Of a DNA stretch of 64,000 nt, positions 24,317 through 36,800 are shown in pieces (position 1 is the first letter of the stretch; every line of letters begins with the position of its first letter). The notes under the pieces were generated by a model. It saw only the letters and a program-made list of their open reading frames with translations, had not been told where the DNA came from and did not search any database. This DNA is from Spartobacteria bacterium LR76 (GTDB taxonomy: Bacteria > Verrucomicrobiota > Verrucomicrobiia > Chthoniobacterales > Terrimicrobiaceae). The DNA lies in NCBI GenBank assembly GCA_003054655.1, contig QAYZ01000012.1:124001-188000 (forward strand), read 5' to 3'. The translations under genes were made by a program, and so were the position numbers.

Positions 24317-25945
24317 ATGTCCTCCACATTGCCTCTGGCGGTGGCTCAGCAGAGTCATACCGCTCTCTTCATGTTCATGGCCTTTGTCGCGGCCACGCTC
24401 GTCATCACCTACTTCAGCGCCCGCAAGTCGTCGGGTTCGGCGGGATATTTCGCCGCCGGACGCCGCATCACGGGCTGGCAAAACGGCCTTGCTGTCGCCG
24501 GTGATTACATGAGTGCGGCGAGCTTCCTCGGCATCGCCGGGATGATCGCGTTTAAAGGCTACGACGGCTTCATGTACTCCGTCGGCTTCCTCGTCGCCTA
24601 CCTCACGGTGCTCCTCATCGTGGCGGAACCCCTGCGCAACGCGGGCAAGTACACCATGGCCGACGTGCTGGCGTATCGACTCTCCCCGCGTCCCGTGCGC
24701 GCGCTGGCCTCGCTGAGCACGCTGACGGTCTCGACGTTCTACATGATCGCCCAGATGGTCGGTGCAGGCGCGCTGGTGAAGCTCCTCCTGCCCGGCGTGT
24801 CCTACGAGGTCGCGGTGGCGGGCGTGGGTGTGCTGATGATTGTGTACGTCGTCTTTGGCGGCATGCTGGCGACGACGTGGGTGCAGATCATCAAGGCGGT
24901 GCTGCTCATGTGCGGCACGCTGTTCCTCAGCGTGCTGGTCCTGAAGCATTTCAACTTCGACATCTCGAAGTTCTTCGACGCCATCTCGCATGTTCCGGTG
25001 AAATCGGCGGACGGCACCGTGGTCACGAAAGACTTCCTGCAACCAGGCCTCGTCTATGGCGCGGCGGTGAACCCCTGGGGTCCGCTCGACCTCATCTCGC
25101 TCGGCCTCGCCCTCATCGGCGGAACGGCGGGATTGCCGCACATCCTCATCCGCTTCTACACCGTGCCGGATGCCAAGACCGCCCGCGTGTCGGTCGTGTG
25201 GGCGATGCTGATCATCGGCGCGTTTTACATCATGACCACGTTCCTCGGCTTCGGTGCGGCGACGATCCTCACGCCGGAGAATATCGTGGTGGGCGGCAAG
25301 CCGACCGACAACATGGCGGCTCCGCTGCTGGCGCATTTCCTGGGCGGCGAGGTGTTCTTTGCCTTCATCAGCGCGGTGGCCTTTGCCACGATCCTCGCGG
25401 TGGTGGCGGGCCTCACGATCAGCGCGAGCACTTCCTTCGCTCATGATTTTTATTCCAACGTGCTGCATCACGGCAAAGAGACCAAGCCGGGCGAGGAAGT
25501 CCTCGTCGCCCGCATCACCGCCTTCGTCGTCGGTGCGATTGCGATCTTCCTCGCGATCAAGCTCCAGACGGTGAACGTCGCCTTCCTCGTCGGCCTCGCC
25601 TTTGCGGTGGCGGCGAGCGCGAATCTCCCCGTGATCGTGCTCTCGATCTTCTGGCGGCGATTCAATACCGCTGGCGCGGTGACCGGCCTCGCCGTCGGCC
25701 TGGTGGCCAGCATCGTGCTCATCATCATCAGCCCGAGCGTGATGTCGCTCGACGGCAAGGGACTCATCAACGCCACCCCGCTCTTCCCGCTGAAAAACCC
25801 GGGCATCGTGAGCATCCCGCTCGGCTTCCTCGCCGCCATCATCGCCACGCTGTGTACTCGCGAACCGGCGGCCGAGGCGCGCTTCACCGAGATGGAAGTG
25901 CGCGCAAATACCGGTCTCGGCGCGGAAAAGGCGGTTTCGCACTGA
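24317..25945 (+). CDS. actP: Cation/acetate symporter of the SSS family (ActP-like)
   Basis: A 542-residue Na+-coupled monocarboxylate symporter with about 13 membrane segments. The TM1-2 region YFAAGRRITGWQNGLAVAGD and YMSAASFLGIAGMIA match ActP, as does GTAGLPHILIRFYTVPD near residue 275. With the DUF485 protein it would import acetate or related acids at the inner membrane. A strong terminator follows. Confidence 0.9.
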   Translation: MSSTLPLAVAQQSHTALFMFMAFVAATLVITYFSARKSSGSAGYFAAGRRITGWQNGLAVAGDYMSAASFLGIAGMIAFKGYDGFMYSVGFLVAYLTVLLIVAEPLRNAGKYTMADVLAYRLSPRPVRALASLSTLTVSTFYMIAQMVGAGALVKLLLPGVSYEVAVAGVGVLMIVYVVFGGMLATTWVQIIKAVLLMCGTLFLSVLVLKHFNFDISKFFDAISHVPVKSADGTVVTKDFLQPGLVYGAAVNPWGPLDLISLGLALIGGTAGLPHILIRFYTVPDAKTARVSVVWAMLIIGAFYIMTTFLGFGAATILTPENIVVGGKPTDNMAAPLLAHFLGGEVFFAFISAVAFATILAVVAGLTISASTSFAHDFYSNVLHHGKETKPGEEVLVARITAFVVGAIAIFLAIKLQTVNVAFLVGLAFAVAASANLPVIVLSIFWRRFNTAGAVTGLAVGLVASIVLIIISPSVMSLDGKGLINATPLFPLKNPGIVSIPLGFLAAIIATLCTREPAAEARFTEMEVRANTGLGAEKAVSH

Positions 25946-25965
25946 TACGATCTCTCCCGCTTCAA

Positions 25966-25999
25966 CCCGCCGCTCCGATCGGGCGGCGGGCTTTATTTT
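25966..25999 (+). terminator. Intrinsic terminator after actP
   Basis: The stem CCCGCCGC / GCGGCGGG with loop TCCGATCGG is followed by CTTTATTTT. It lies 20 bases after the actP stop codon. Confidence 0.85.
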
Positions 26000-26142
26000 G
26001 TGCTCCCGGAATGCGTTTGGCCGGAAGGATTTGAGGCCTTCTGAAAACAGCGCACAACCAGCCGGGCATGCGTCTGCGTTGATAAAGTGCGCGACAATGC
26101 GGAGGGCTTCCGACAGAGTCCGCGCGATCCAACGTACAGACC

Positions 26143-26493
26143 ATGAACGAAGCAGAAGACTCTCTGACGCCGTACACCTTTGATGTGGCCAATGACCGGA
26201 CTCCTCAGGATCCCACCGCCAGTCCGTTCCGCGTGGTGGTCGATCCCGCGATGCGCCAGCGTCTTCGACGCGCGCTGATCGCCCTGATCGAGAACCACGA
26301 CGACCAGCTCGCCAAGCACTTTGCCGAGGGCCGGCTCGCCCTCGACAGCTACAAGGAATACATCGAGATTTTCGCCCGCAGCCTGCGGGAAACGATGGAT
26401 ACCAAGGAGGGCGTCGATTACCTCCTACGGAGCTGCGGTTTCGACATCAAGCCGGAGGAGATCAACCTCCAACCCGAGACTCGCTGGAAGTAG
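26143..26493 (+). CDS. Conserved-looking hypothetical protein
   Basis: A 116-residue soluble protein without signal or membrane segment. It is helical in the centre (MRQRLRRALIALIENHDDQLAKHFAEGRLALDSYKEYIEIFARSL) and ends KPEEINLQPETRWK. Codon use matches the neighbours, which supports a real gene. ATG 26143 gives a normal start; the upstream 140 bases hold nothing recognisable. Function unknown. Confidence 0.6.
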   Translation: MNEAEDSLTPYTFDVANDRTPQDPTASPFRVVVDPAMRQRLRRALIALIENHDDQLAKHFAEGRLALDSYKEYIEIFARSLRETMDTKEGVDYLLRSCGFDIKPEEINLQPETRWK

Positions 26494-26514
26494 TCCCGGG
26501 TCGGAGTTGAAATT

Positions 26515-26530
26515 GCGGACTCAGGTCCGC
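26515..26530 (-). terminator. Short hairpin between convergent genes
   Basis: GCGGAC-TCAG-GTCCGC lies between the convergent stops at 26493 and 26541. The tail on the minus strand is only AATTTC, so terminator strength for hppA is doubtful. Confidence 0.35.
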
Positions 26531-26540
26531 GCGCTCGTTC

Positions 26541-28646
26541 CTAGAAAAAGATCGGGATGACGAGGATGGCCATGATGTTGACCACCTTGATCATCGGGTT
26601 GATGGCCGGGCCGCTGGTGTCCTTGTAGGGATCGCCGACGGTGTCGCCGGTGACGGCGGCCTTGTGCGCCTCGGAGCCTTTGCCGCCGTGGTGTCCTTCC
26701 TCGATGTATTTCTTGGCGTTGTCCCAGGCTCCTCCCGAGGAGGTCATCGAGATGCCCATGAAGAGGCCGGTGACGATGCTGCCCACGAGCACGCCGCCGA
26801 GGATCTTCATGCCGCCAGGAACGGCAGCGACTCCGATCACCGCGAGGACGGGGAGGAGGGCCGGGATGATCATCTCCTTGAGCGCGGCGCGCGTGACGAT
26901 GTCGACGCAGGCACCGTAATCCGGAACGTCCTCGCCCTTGAGAATGCCCGGGCGGCGGGCGAGCTGGTTGCGCACCTCCTGCACCACGGCCCCGGCAGCG
27001 CGGCCGACGGCGTTCATGCTAAAGGCGGAGAAGAGATACGGGAGGAGGCCGCCGATGAAGAGGCCGATGATGATCTGGGGATCGCGCAACGAGAAGGACA
27101 GCATCTCGTTGATCGCCGCCGGGTCGAGGTGCATCGTCGCGGCGTTGGCTTCGAGATGGTGCTTCAGGTCGACAAAGTAGGACCCAAAGAGCACTACCGC
27201 GGCGAGGCCCGCACTGGCGATGGCGTAGCCCTTGGTGACGGCTTTCATGGTATTGCCTACTGCGTCCAACTCGTCCGTCACGTTGCGCACCTCATGTGGA
27301 AGTCCGCTCATGACCGCGATGCCGCCCGCGTTATCGGTGATGGGGCCAAAGGCGTCGAGCGAGATGATGATGCCCGACATGGCAAGCATGGCCATGACGG
27401 CGACGGCGATGCCGTAGAGGCCCGCCGAGGAATAGCTGAGCCAGATGGAAGCGCCGATGCAGATCACGGGCAGGGCGGTGGCGTGCAGCCCTACGCCGAT
27501 GCCCGCGATGATGTTCGTCGCGTGGCCGGTCTCGCTGGCCCGGGCGATCTTGCGCACGGGCGAGTACTCGGTCGAGGTGTAGTAGTTGGTGATGATGACC
27601 GAGGCTCCGGTCATGAGCAGGCCGATAAGGGTGGCGAGGTAGATGCCGGTCGCCGAATAAGCGGCTGCTTTGCCCGTGAGGACGTCGTCCACCTTGATGC
27701 CATCGGGGAAGAGCGCGTGCGTCAGCGGCCAGAATCCGATGGCGGCCAGCACCGCGCTGACGAGCACGCCGCCCATGAGGGCGTTGCCCGGCCTGGACTT
27801 CGAGACATTGACGTAAATGATGCCGACGATCGAGGCGACGAGGGCCACGGCTCCGAGCAGGAAGGGGAATACGACCGGAGCGCCGAAGCCGATGGTGAGC
27901 GCGCCGACGAGGATCGTGCCGATAAGCGATACGGCGTAGGTTTCGAAAACGTCAGCCGCCATGCCTGCGCAGTCGCCGACATTATCGCCGACGTTGTCTG
28001 CGATGGTCGCGGGATTGCGCGGATCGTCTTCATCGAGATTGGACTCCACCTTGCCGACGAGATCGGCGCCGACATCGGCGGCTTTGGTGTAGATGCCACC
28101 GCCGAGACGGGCAAAGACCGAGATGAGCGAGGCCCCGAGCGCAACTCCGATGAGGCTGGCAATGGCTCCCTGCGGATTGATCCGCGACATGACGAACCAG
28201 AAAATGCCGACGGAGAGCAGCGCGAGAGCGACGACGAGGAGGCCCGTCACCGCTCCGCCGTTGAATGCCGCCTGCAGCGCCTTTTGCCGGCTCGTGATCG
28301 CGCCCTGAGCGGTCCGTACATTGGCCAGCACGGCGATGCGCATGCCGATGTAGCCAGCCGCGAGCGAGCACGCCGCGCCGAGGAGAAACCCGAGCGCGGT
28401 CGACATGTCGCGCAGGATGGCGAGGAGGATGAAGATCACGACGGAGATCATGCAGATCGTCGTGATCTGCCGGTTCAGGTACGCGCGTGCGCCTTCCTGA
28501 ATGGCTTTGGCAATGGACTGCATGCGGTCATTGCCGGCGGGTGAACGGAGGATTTTTGCAATAAGGATCACAGCGACGACCAGGCCGAGGATGGCGGCAG
28601 TCAATGCGATTCCCATGCCCTGCTGGGTGAGGAATGCCGAATTCAC
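26541..28646 (-). CDS. hppA: Membrane-bound H+-translocating pyrophosphatase, K+-independent type
   Basis: A membrane-integral pump coupling PPi hydrolysis to ion export, about 16 membrane segments and about 700 residues. Substrate-site motifs are [31 protein letters not shown] and [17 protein letters not shown]. The loop [18 protein letters not shown] has lysine where K+-dependent enzymes have alanine, the known discriminator for the K+-independent, H+-pumping class. The start is uncertain: GTG 28646 or ATG 28616 both precede the first membrane helix; the ATG at 28709 adds unconserved residues. Confidence 0.95.
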   Translation of the reverse strand: MNSAFLTQQGMGIALTAAILGLVVAVILIAKILRSPAGNDRMQSIAKAIQEGARAYLNRQITTICMISVVIFILLAILRDMSTALGFLLGAACSLAAGYIGMRIAVLANVRTAQGAITSRQKALQAAFNGGAVTGLLVVALALLSVGIFWFVMSRINPQGAIASLIGVALGASLISVFARLGGGIYTKAADVGADLVGKVESNLDEDDPRNPATIADNVGDNVGDCAGMAADVFETYAVSLIGTILVGALTIGFGAPVVFPFLLGAVALVASIVGIIYVNVSKSRPGNALMGGVLVSAVLAAIGFWPLTHALFPDGIKVDDVLTGKAAAYSATGIYLATLIGLLMTGASVIITNYYTSTEYSPVRKIARASETGHATNIIAGIGVGLHATALPVICIGASIWLSYSSAGLYGIAVAVMAMLAMSGIIISLDAFGPITDNAGGIAVMSGLPHEVRNVTDELDAVGNTMKAVTKGYAIASAGLAAVVLFGSYFVDLKHHLEANAATMHLDPAAINEMLSFSLRDPQIIIGLFIGGLLPYLFSAFSMNAVGRAAGAVVQEVRNQLARRPGILKGEDVPDYGACVDIVTRAALKEMIIPALLPVLAVIGVAAVPGGMKILGGVLVGSIVTGLFMGISMTSSGGAWDNAKKYIEEGHHGGKGSEAHKAAVTGDTVGDPYKDTSGPAINPMIKVVNIMAILVIPIFF

Positions 28647-28751
28647 GGTATTGTGGAGGAGTGTCTGGGGTGACGAAAAAATTAAACCCCCATCCGTGCG
28701 CGGAAGCAATGCGATTCCGGCGGCGCGGAACGAGAGTCCCGGGAAATCGCC

Positions 28752-30539
28752 CTAGGGAGTCTCCAGCCCGCGCTCACCCATGCGCCAGCGTTCGATGGCG
28801 GCCTGCATGTCGGAAACACGCAATGGCTTGGTGAGAAAATCATCCATCCCAGCCTCGATGCAGGCATGACGGTTTTCGACGAGGGCATGCGCGGTGAGCG
28901 CCACGATCCAGGGCTGGCGGGAGCTTTGCGCCCGTTGCTGGCGGATGCGATGAGCGGTTTCGTATCCATCCATCTCCGGCATGAGGATATCCATGAACAC
29001 GACATCATAGTCGGTGGCCGAGATCATCGACAGAGCCTCAGCGCCGTTTGAGGCGGTATCCGCTTGGAATCCGAGCCGGTCTAGCAGTCGGCATGACAGC
29101 TTGAGATTCACCGGGACGTCATCCACCACCAGGATACGCATCTGGTTGCTATCACGGCCAAAAGAAGGCTCCAGGAGAGGTTTTGCGGCTGGTGCCTGGG
29201 CGATGCGCGTGGCGATGGAGAAGGAGAAGGTCGAGCCGACCCCGAGCTTGCTCTGTGCGGAGATCTGCCCTCCCATGGCCTCGACGAGCCTGCGGCAGAT
29301 GGCGAGGCCCAGGCCGGTGCCGCCGACAGCGTGCTTGCGTGCCCCATCCCCCTGCTGAAATGGCTCGAAGACATTCTCCAGATCATCGGGAGAGATGCCC
29401 ACCCCGGAATCCGTCACCCTGCCGCAGAGATACATGTGATCGAGGTGGTGCTCCGTCCAGAGGTCCACGGCCACGCGGCCCTGCCGGGTGAACTTGGCTG
29501 CATTGCCGATGAGATTGAACAGGATCTGGCAATACCTGCTCTGGTCGATGTGGAGCCACTGGGGCAGCTCGGGTGCGACATTGCATGCGAGCTGGATGTT
29601 GCGCGTGCTGAGGAGAGGCTCGAAGGATGCCACGACGGAGCGTGTGCAGACGGCCACATCGGTGGCCTCGTAGTCGAGGTCAAGCCGGCCGGACTCGATC
29701 TTGGAGATGTCGAGGATGTCGCTGATGAGGCTGAGAAGTGTTTCGCCGCAGGTCTTGATGGACTCTGCCAGCTCGGCCTGGTGATTGGGCAGGCCCTCGG
29801 CGAGGAGGAGATCGGTAAAGCCGATGACGCCATTGAGCGGAGTACGGATCTCGTGGCTCATCATGGCGAGAAAGGTGCTCTTGGCCGCGCTCGCCTTGGC
29901 GGCGGCCTGCTCGGCGAGCCGGGCGTCCTCGGCCAGGCTGAGTGCGACTCGCTGGTGGCGGCGCAGTTCCTCGGTCTGGCGGCGGAAGGAACGCTCCATC
30001 TGCTGGCGCACGATCGCTCCGCCGAGTCCGGCTGCTGCGGCCCGCAGGTTCTCGAGATCGGCCTCGCTCCAGGTGCGCTCGGTCTTGCAGTCATCGAAAC
30101 CGACGAAGCCCCACAGCTCGTTTTTCAGCATGATGGGCATGACGACAAAGGAAAGGATGCCCTGCGAATCGAGGATGGCATGCTGAGCTTCCGTGAAGTG
30201 CCGGCGGATGCGGGAATACGCAGTGCCTGCCTGGAGGCTCTCGAGCATGCCCTGGAACTTGCCGAAGGGGAGGTTTTGCATGGAGGCGTTGTCGAGTTCC
30301 TTCGACACGCCTGCGGTCGTCCACTCGTGCCGCTGGCTCATCATCAGCTCATCCGAGGCGCGGGAGGAGTGAATCTCGAAAATATACATGCGGTCGGCCT
30401 CCACCGCCCGGCCGATGATCTCGAGAGCCCGCTGCATGGAGGCTTCAAGATCGCCCGGCTGGAGCAGCGTGGAGAGCGCCTCGGTGACGGCACGGAGGAC
30501 CTCGGCCTGGTCCATGGCCCTGGAGGAGGAGTCACTCAT
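28752..30539 (-). CDS. Hybrid histidine kinase (GAF-HisKA-HATPase-REC)
   Basis: A 595-residue soluble kinase. GAF-like sensor (about 15-175), a short coiled coil, HisKA with [16 protein letters not shown], ATPase with N-box [14 protein letters not shown]1 [10 protein letters not shown] and G2 [10 protein letters not shown], then a receiver with VVDD, phospho-Asp in [13 protein letters not shown] and the conserved Lys in FLTKPL. ATG 30539 overlaps the stop of the upstream CHASE4-HAMP-PAS gene (ATGAGTGA), so the two are coupled and probably form one sensor complex. No output domain and no adjacent regulator. Confidence 0.93.
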   Translation of the reverse strand: MSDSSSRAMDQAEVLRAVTEALSTLLQPGDLEASMQRALEIIGRAVEADRMYIFEIHSSRASDELMMSQRHEWTTAGVSKELDNASMQNLPFGKFQGMLESLQAGTAYSRIRRHFTEAQHAILDSQGILSFVVMPIMLKNELWGFVGFDDCKTERTWSEADLENLRAAAAGLGGAIVRQQMERSFRRQTEELRRHQRVALSLAEDARLAEQAAAKASAAKSTFLAMMSHEIRTPLNGVIGFTDLLLAEGLPNHQAELAESIKTCGETLLSLISDILDISKIESGRLDLDYEATDVAVCTRSVVASFEPLLSTRNIQLACNVAPELPQWLHIDQSRYCQILFNLIGNAAKFTRQGRVAVDLWTEHHLDHMYLCGRVTDSGVGISPDDLENVFEPFQQGDGARKHAVGGTGLGLAICRRLVEAMGGQISAQSKLGVGSTFSFSIATRIAQAPAAKPLLEPSFGRDSNQMRILVVDDVPVNLKLSCRLLDRLGFQADTASNGAEALSMISATDYDVVFMDILMPEMDGYETAHRIRQQRAQSSRQPWIVALTAHALVENRHACIEAGMDDFLTKPLRVSDMQAAIERWRMGERGLETP

Positions 30540-32139
30540 AGGCTTCCACATTGTACGCCGGCGGGAGATTCAACTGGCACCGGAGATCGTTGACCTCCTT
30601 CTTGATCGCGATGATGCGCTCCTCGCGTCCCACCATGGCGGCATTGAAGCGATCCATCTCGGCGTAGGTCTTGGCGAGCTCCTGCTCGCGCTGCTTGCGC
30701 TCGGTGATGTCGTTGATGGTAATGACGAGTCCCTCCTCCCACGGTGTGGCGGAAAAGTGATACCAGCCGGAGGGTTGGAGGGCTCCCGCCGCCTGCTCGA
30801 AGGTGAGCGGCATGTGGGAGTCAATGGCGTGGCGGAAACGATCGAAGACCGCCGGATTGGCGAGATCGGGAAAGAGATCGGTGAGATATCTGCCGCGCCC
30901 CTCGGCGGCCGAGATGCGGAAGAGCCGCTCGGCCGAGTGGTTCATCACCGCGAGTTCGAGGTTTACGATGCGGGAGCTGGCGTCGCGCACGGTATGGAAG
31001 GCGAGGATGGCCTCAAAGGCGCTGTCGAGGATGCTGGCCAGGAGCTCGCGCTGGCGGATGGCGTCGCGCCGTTCGGAGAGGGCGGTGCCCAGGAGCGAGT
31101 TGGCCGAGGTGGCGAGACGGCCGATCTCGTCGTCCCGGGAATCCTCGATGCGCGAGATGGCCGCCGGGGCCGACGACATTTTTTGCATCGCGGTGTCGAG
31201 TTGCGAGATGGGCCGGGTGACGAAGTAATCGATGACGATGAACCCGATGCCGACGATGGCGATGATCCCGGCGGCGGAGAGGATTAGCACCCAGTTTTTT
31301 CTCTCCATCGCATTGAGGTAGATGGTCGCCGAGTCCTTGATCGAGATCAGCGTCTCACCCTTTTCCGAGAGCGGGTGAAAGGTGATGGAGCCGTCGATGC
31401 CTTCGTCGATCTTGGGATTGGCGAAGACGGAGGGAAAGGAGATCGTTACCGGGCCGAGGATGTCGGTCAGGACCTGGGAGCGGATCTGATCGGAAGACCC
31501 CATGTCCTTGGGGAAGGGATGGCCCGAGTTGGAGATGCCGGCGACCTGCGCCATTTCGGAGAGCCGTGGAGGGGTGAGGAAGAGGCCAAACACCAGCCAC
31601 CCCGCAGAATCCCCGGAGGAGGGGGTGGAGCGGGTGATCGGGCTGGCCGCCAGCAGCATCAGCCCCGCCGGGGTCTCGATCAGGCTGGCCCTCGGCTGGT
31701 TGGAGAGCAGCCTGCTGCCTGCAATCTGCTGCACATTCACCCCCTCGGGCATTTCCCCGATTTGAGGAGAATTGAAGGGGCAGATGAAGCTATGGAGTTT
31801 CCTGGATGAGTCGAAGACGAGGATGAGATCCTGGTCGGAGGTATTGACCGCGGGCAGAAAGTTCTCCTCAAGGAAGCGGGGATGCTGCCCCTTCATGTAA
31901 TCGTAAGTCTGGTCCCACTGCGCGTAGTCGCGGACGAGCCGCAGCTTCGACTTCGCCTCGCGATTGAGCACCGTGGCAAACTGCGTGAGATGCTCGCGGG
32001 TAAAGTTGTTCTGCACCCGGCCGAAGTAATCCGTGAGGATCCACGAGCTCAGGATCAGGAAGATGCCGGCAAACAGGAGCATCGCTCCCCCGACGACCAT
32101 TCCGATGCGAAAACGAAGGGAGCCGCGTCGCGTTAACAT
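30532..32139 (-). CDS. CHASE4-HAMP-PAS membrane sensor without kinase domain
   Basis: 535 residues. TM1 (about 13-34) is followed by a periplasmic CHASE4-type domain (DYAQWDQTYDYMKG near 73, the CHASE4 hallmark), TM2 (about 284-306), a HAMP linker (VTRPISQLDTAMQKM) and a PAS domain ending in VITINDITERKQREQ, then a coiled coil. No HisKA, GGDEF, EAL or other output domain follows. The next gene, a hybrid kinase lacking membrane input, overlaps by eight bases. ATG 32139 is chosen since it directly precedes TM1; the frame is open to 32253. Confidence 0.85.
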   Translation of the reverse strand: MLTRRGSLRFRIGMVVGGAMLLFAGIFLILSSWILTDYFGRVQNNFTREHLTQFATVLNREAKSKLRLVRDYAQWDQTYDYMKGQHPRFLEENFLPAVNTSDQDLILVFDSSRKLHSFICPFNSPQIGEMPEGVNVQQIAGSRLLSNQPRASLIETPAGLMLLAASPITRSTPSSGDSAGWLVFGLFLTPPRLSEMAQVAGISNSGHPFPKDMGSSDQIRSQVLTDILGPVTISFPSVFANPKIDEGIDGSITFHPLSEKGETLISIKDSATIYLNAMERKNWVLILSAAGIIAIVGIGFIVIDYFVTRPISQLDTAMQKMSSAPAAISRIEDSRDDEIGRLATSANSLLGTALSERRDAIRQRELLASILDSAFEAILAFHTVRDASSRIVNLELAVMNHSAERLFRISAAEGRGRYLTDLFPDLANPAVFDRFRHAIDSHMPLTFEQAAGALQPSGWYHFSATPWEEGLVITINDITERKQREQELAKTYAEMDRFNAAMVGREERIIAIKKEVNDLRCQLNLPPAYNVEAYE

Positions 32140-32173
32140 ACGTCGAGCTGCTCCGTTTCGTTCTTCATGAACC

Positions 32174-33070
32174 TTAGATTTGCTTGAGAAGAGAGAGGAT
32201 CGTCTTCTGGGTATGGAGCCGGTTTTCCGCCTCCCGGAAGATTGTTTCGGCATGACGCTCGAAGACTTCCTCGGTGATCTCCTTGCCCCGGTAGGCGGGA
32301 AGGCAATGCATGACGAGGGCCTCTGGCGCGACCTTCAGGGTTTCGTCGTTGATCTGATAGCTCTGGAACTGCGCGAGGCGGAAGGCAGCCTCCTCTTCCT
32401 TGCCCATGCTCACCCACACATCGGTATAGAGCACATCGGAACCGGCTGAGGCGGCAATGACGTCCTCGGTGACGGTGATCCTGCCGCCGGACCGGGCGAC
32501 GAGCTCCGCCGGGGGCTGGAACTTCTCGGGCGCGGCGATGCGCAGCTCAAAGCCGAGCCGAGCGGCGGCCCAGATCCAGGAGCGCGAGACGTTGCAGTCT
32601 CCATCGCCGATGAAGGTCACGACGAGATCGTCGAGGGAGCCGCGGAGTTCCTTGATCGTAAAAAGATCGGTGAGAATCTGGCAGGGATGCTCCTCGTCGG
32701 TGAGGGCGTTCACGGTCGGGATGCGGCCATACGAGGCGAAGTCCTCGACGTCGGTCTGGGCAAAGGTACGTATCACTGCGCCATGCAGCATGCGGCCCAT
32801 CACGCGGGCGGTGTCGCGGATCGGCTCGCCGCGGCCGAGCTGGATGTCATCGGCGGCGAGAAAGATCACGTCGCCGCCCAGCTCACGGATGCCGACCTCG
32901 AAGCTCACGCGGGTGCGCGTGGACGATTTGGAAAACATCAGGGCCCAGCATTCTCCCTGCAGCGGCTTGGAGGAATGATGGCCGCGTGATGCCTTCATCT
33001 CTTGCGTCAGATCGACGATTTGTTCGATTTCCGCGCGGGAAAGCGACTCGATGGAGAGGAGGTGTTTCAC
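32174..33070 (-). CDS. argF: Ornithine carbamoyltransferase
   Basis: Forms citrulline from ornithine and carbamoyl phosphate. The carbamoyl-phosphate motif SSTRTR, HPCQ in EEHPCQILTDL and the ornithine-site HCLP in VMHCLPAYRGKEI are all present; 298 residues is normal. It lies 70 bases downstream of argD in the same direction, making an argD-argF operon. Confidence 0.95.
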   Translation of the reverse strand: MKHLLSIESLSRAEIEQIVDLTQEMKASRGHHSSKPLQGECWALMFSKSSTRTRVSFEVGIRELGGDVIFLAADDIQLGRGEPIRDTARVMGRMLHGAVIRTFAQTDVEDFASYGRIPTVNALTDEEHPCQILTDLFTIKELRGSLDDLVVTFIGDGDCNVSRSWIWAAARLGFELRIAAPEKFQPPAELVARSGGRITVTEDVIAASAGSDVLYTDVWVSMGKEEEAAFRLAQFQSYQINDETLKVAPEALVMHCLPAYRGKEITEEVFERHAETIFREAENRLHTQKTILSLLKQI

Positions 33071-33140
33071 CGGGGAGATGTAAGGGAAAACCGGTCTCCT
33101 GTCTATAAGAAGAACCTGCCCGGAAAATCTCCTGCGGGGC

Positions 33141-34328
33141 CTAAGCCTTCGGGAGGTTTTTCAGGATGCGGTCGAGGGACTCGGCGGTGTCCTCCGGAGT
33201 GACATTGAGCGGTGGAAGCAGGCGTACGACCTTCTCGCCGGCCGGGATGGTCAATAGCCCTCCCGCCATGAGCGCCTTCACTGCGTCGATGGCGGCGATG
33301 CCGGGGACAAGCTCGATGCCGAGCATCAGGCCGAGCGCCCGGACGGTGGCGATGGAGGGATGGTTTGCGGCCAGCAGGCCGTCGCGGAGCTGTGCGCCGC
33401 GCGCCTTGGCGTTTTCCAGGAGGCTGTCGCGCTCGATGATCTCGAGCACCTTGTTGCCCACGGCGCTGACGAGCGGATTGCCGCCGTAGGTGGTGCCGTG
33501 GGTTCCTGGCCCGAGGAGGTCGCAGAGGCCGCGGTTCGATGAAGCCCAGAAGGCTCCGAGCGGCACGCCGTTGGCGATCCCTTTGGCCCAGCTCACGCCG
33601 TCGGGCTGGATATCGGGAGCGATCGACCGCCAGCCGCACCATTCGCCAGTGCGTCCGAGGCCGCATTGGATTTCATCGAAAAGCAGGAGCAGGTTGTGCT
33701 CGTCCGCGAGCTGCCGGAGCTGGCGGAGGAAGTCCCCGGCGGCGATGTGGATGCCGCCCTCGCCCTGGACGGGTTCCAGCAGGATGCCCGCCGTCTTGGG
33801 GCCGATCGCCGCCTTCACGGCTTCGATATCGCCAAAGGGCAGATGCTGAAAGCCGTCGAGCAGCGGAGCGAAGCCCTTCTTTACCTTGTCCTGTCCCGTG
33901 GCGGAGATGCCCGCCATGGTGCGGCCATGGAAGGAGCCGAGAAAGGTCAGGATCTCGTATCGGCCCGTTTCGCTGCCAAACTTCCGCGTGAGCTTGATCA
34001 GTCCTTCATTAGCCTCCGCGCCGCTGTTGCCAAAGAAAACCTTGCCCGGTCCCGTGATGCCGACGAGCCGCTGGGCCAGGAGCGCCTGCGGCTGGGTCTT
34101 GTAGAGATTCGAGGTGTGGATGAGTGTGGCGGCCTGCTTCGCAATGGTCTCAGTGATCTCGGGATGCGCGTGGCCGAGCGAGCACACGGCGATGCCCGCG
34201 CCATAGTCGAGGTATTCCTTGCCGTCGAAATCCCATACGCGCGAACCCGCTCCACGTGCGATCTCGAGATCGAAACGGCCGTACGTGGGCATGACGAATT
34301 CGCTATAGAGATCGGAGAGTGTGCTCAT
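33141..34328 (-). CDS. argD: Acetylornithine aminotransferase
   Basis: Class III PLP aminotransferase of 395 residues that converts N-acetylglutamate semialdehyde to N-acetylornithine. It has NSGAEANEGLIKL, the cofactor segment LLLFDEIQCGLGRTG, and the PLP lysine in SWAKGIANGVPLGAF. ATG 34328 follows a purine-rich stretch. It heads the argD-argF pair; the N-acetylglutamate synthase for the same pathway is at 52425. Confidence 0.93.
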   Translation of the reverse strand: MSTLSDLYSEFVMPTYGRFDLEIARGAGSRVWDFDGKEYLDYGAGIAVCSLGHAHPEITETIAKQAATLIHTSNLYKTQPQALLAQRLVGITGPGKVFFGNSGAEANEGLIKLTRKFGSETGRYEILTFLGSFHGRTMAGISATGQDKVKKGFAPLLDGFQHLPFGDIEAVKAAIGPKTAGILLEPVQGEGGIHIAAGDFLRQLRQLADEHNLLLLFDEIQCGLGRTGEWCGWRSIAPDIQPDGVSWAKGIANGVPLGAFWASSNRGLCDLLGPGTHGTTYGGNPLVSAVGNKVLEIIERDSLLENAKARGAQLRDGLLAANHPSIATVRALGLMLGIELVPGIAAIDAVKALMAGGLLTIPAGEKVVRLLPPLNVTPEDTAESLDRILKNLPKA

Positions 34329-34387
34329 GGTTTGGGACCGCAAGATTTCCCATGTCGCGCGGGAAACTCCAAGCCGGTTTTTACGGG

Positions 34388-36776
<2,389 letters not shown>

Positions 36777-36800
36777 CAACTTCGCAGATACATTTACGGC

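Noticed and set aside
24290-25942. 550-codon open frame opposite actP
   Set aside because: Composition dominated by His, Asp, Glu and Arg, no domain; actP is certain.
26664-28544. Open frame of 626 codons on the + strand opposite hppA
   Set aside because: hppA matches its family along its whole length on the other strand; the antisense frame is His/Asp/Gly/Arg-rich with no fold or motif, a usual shadow in G/C-rich DNA.
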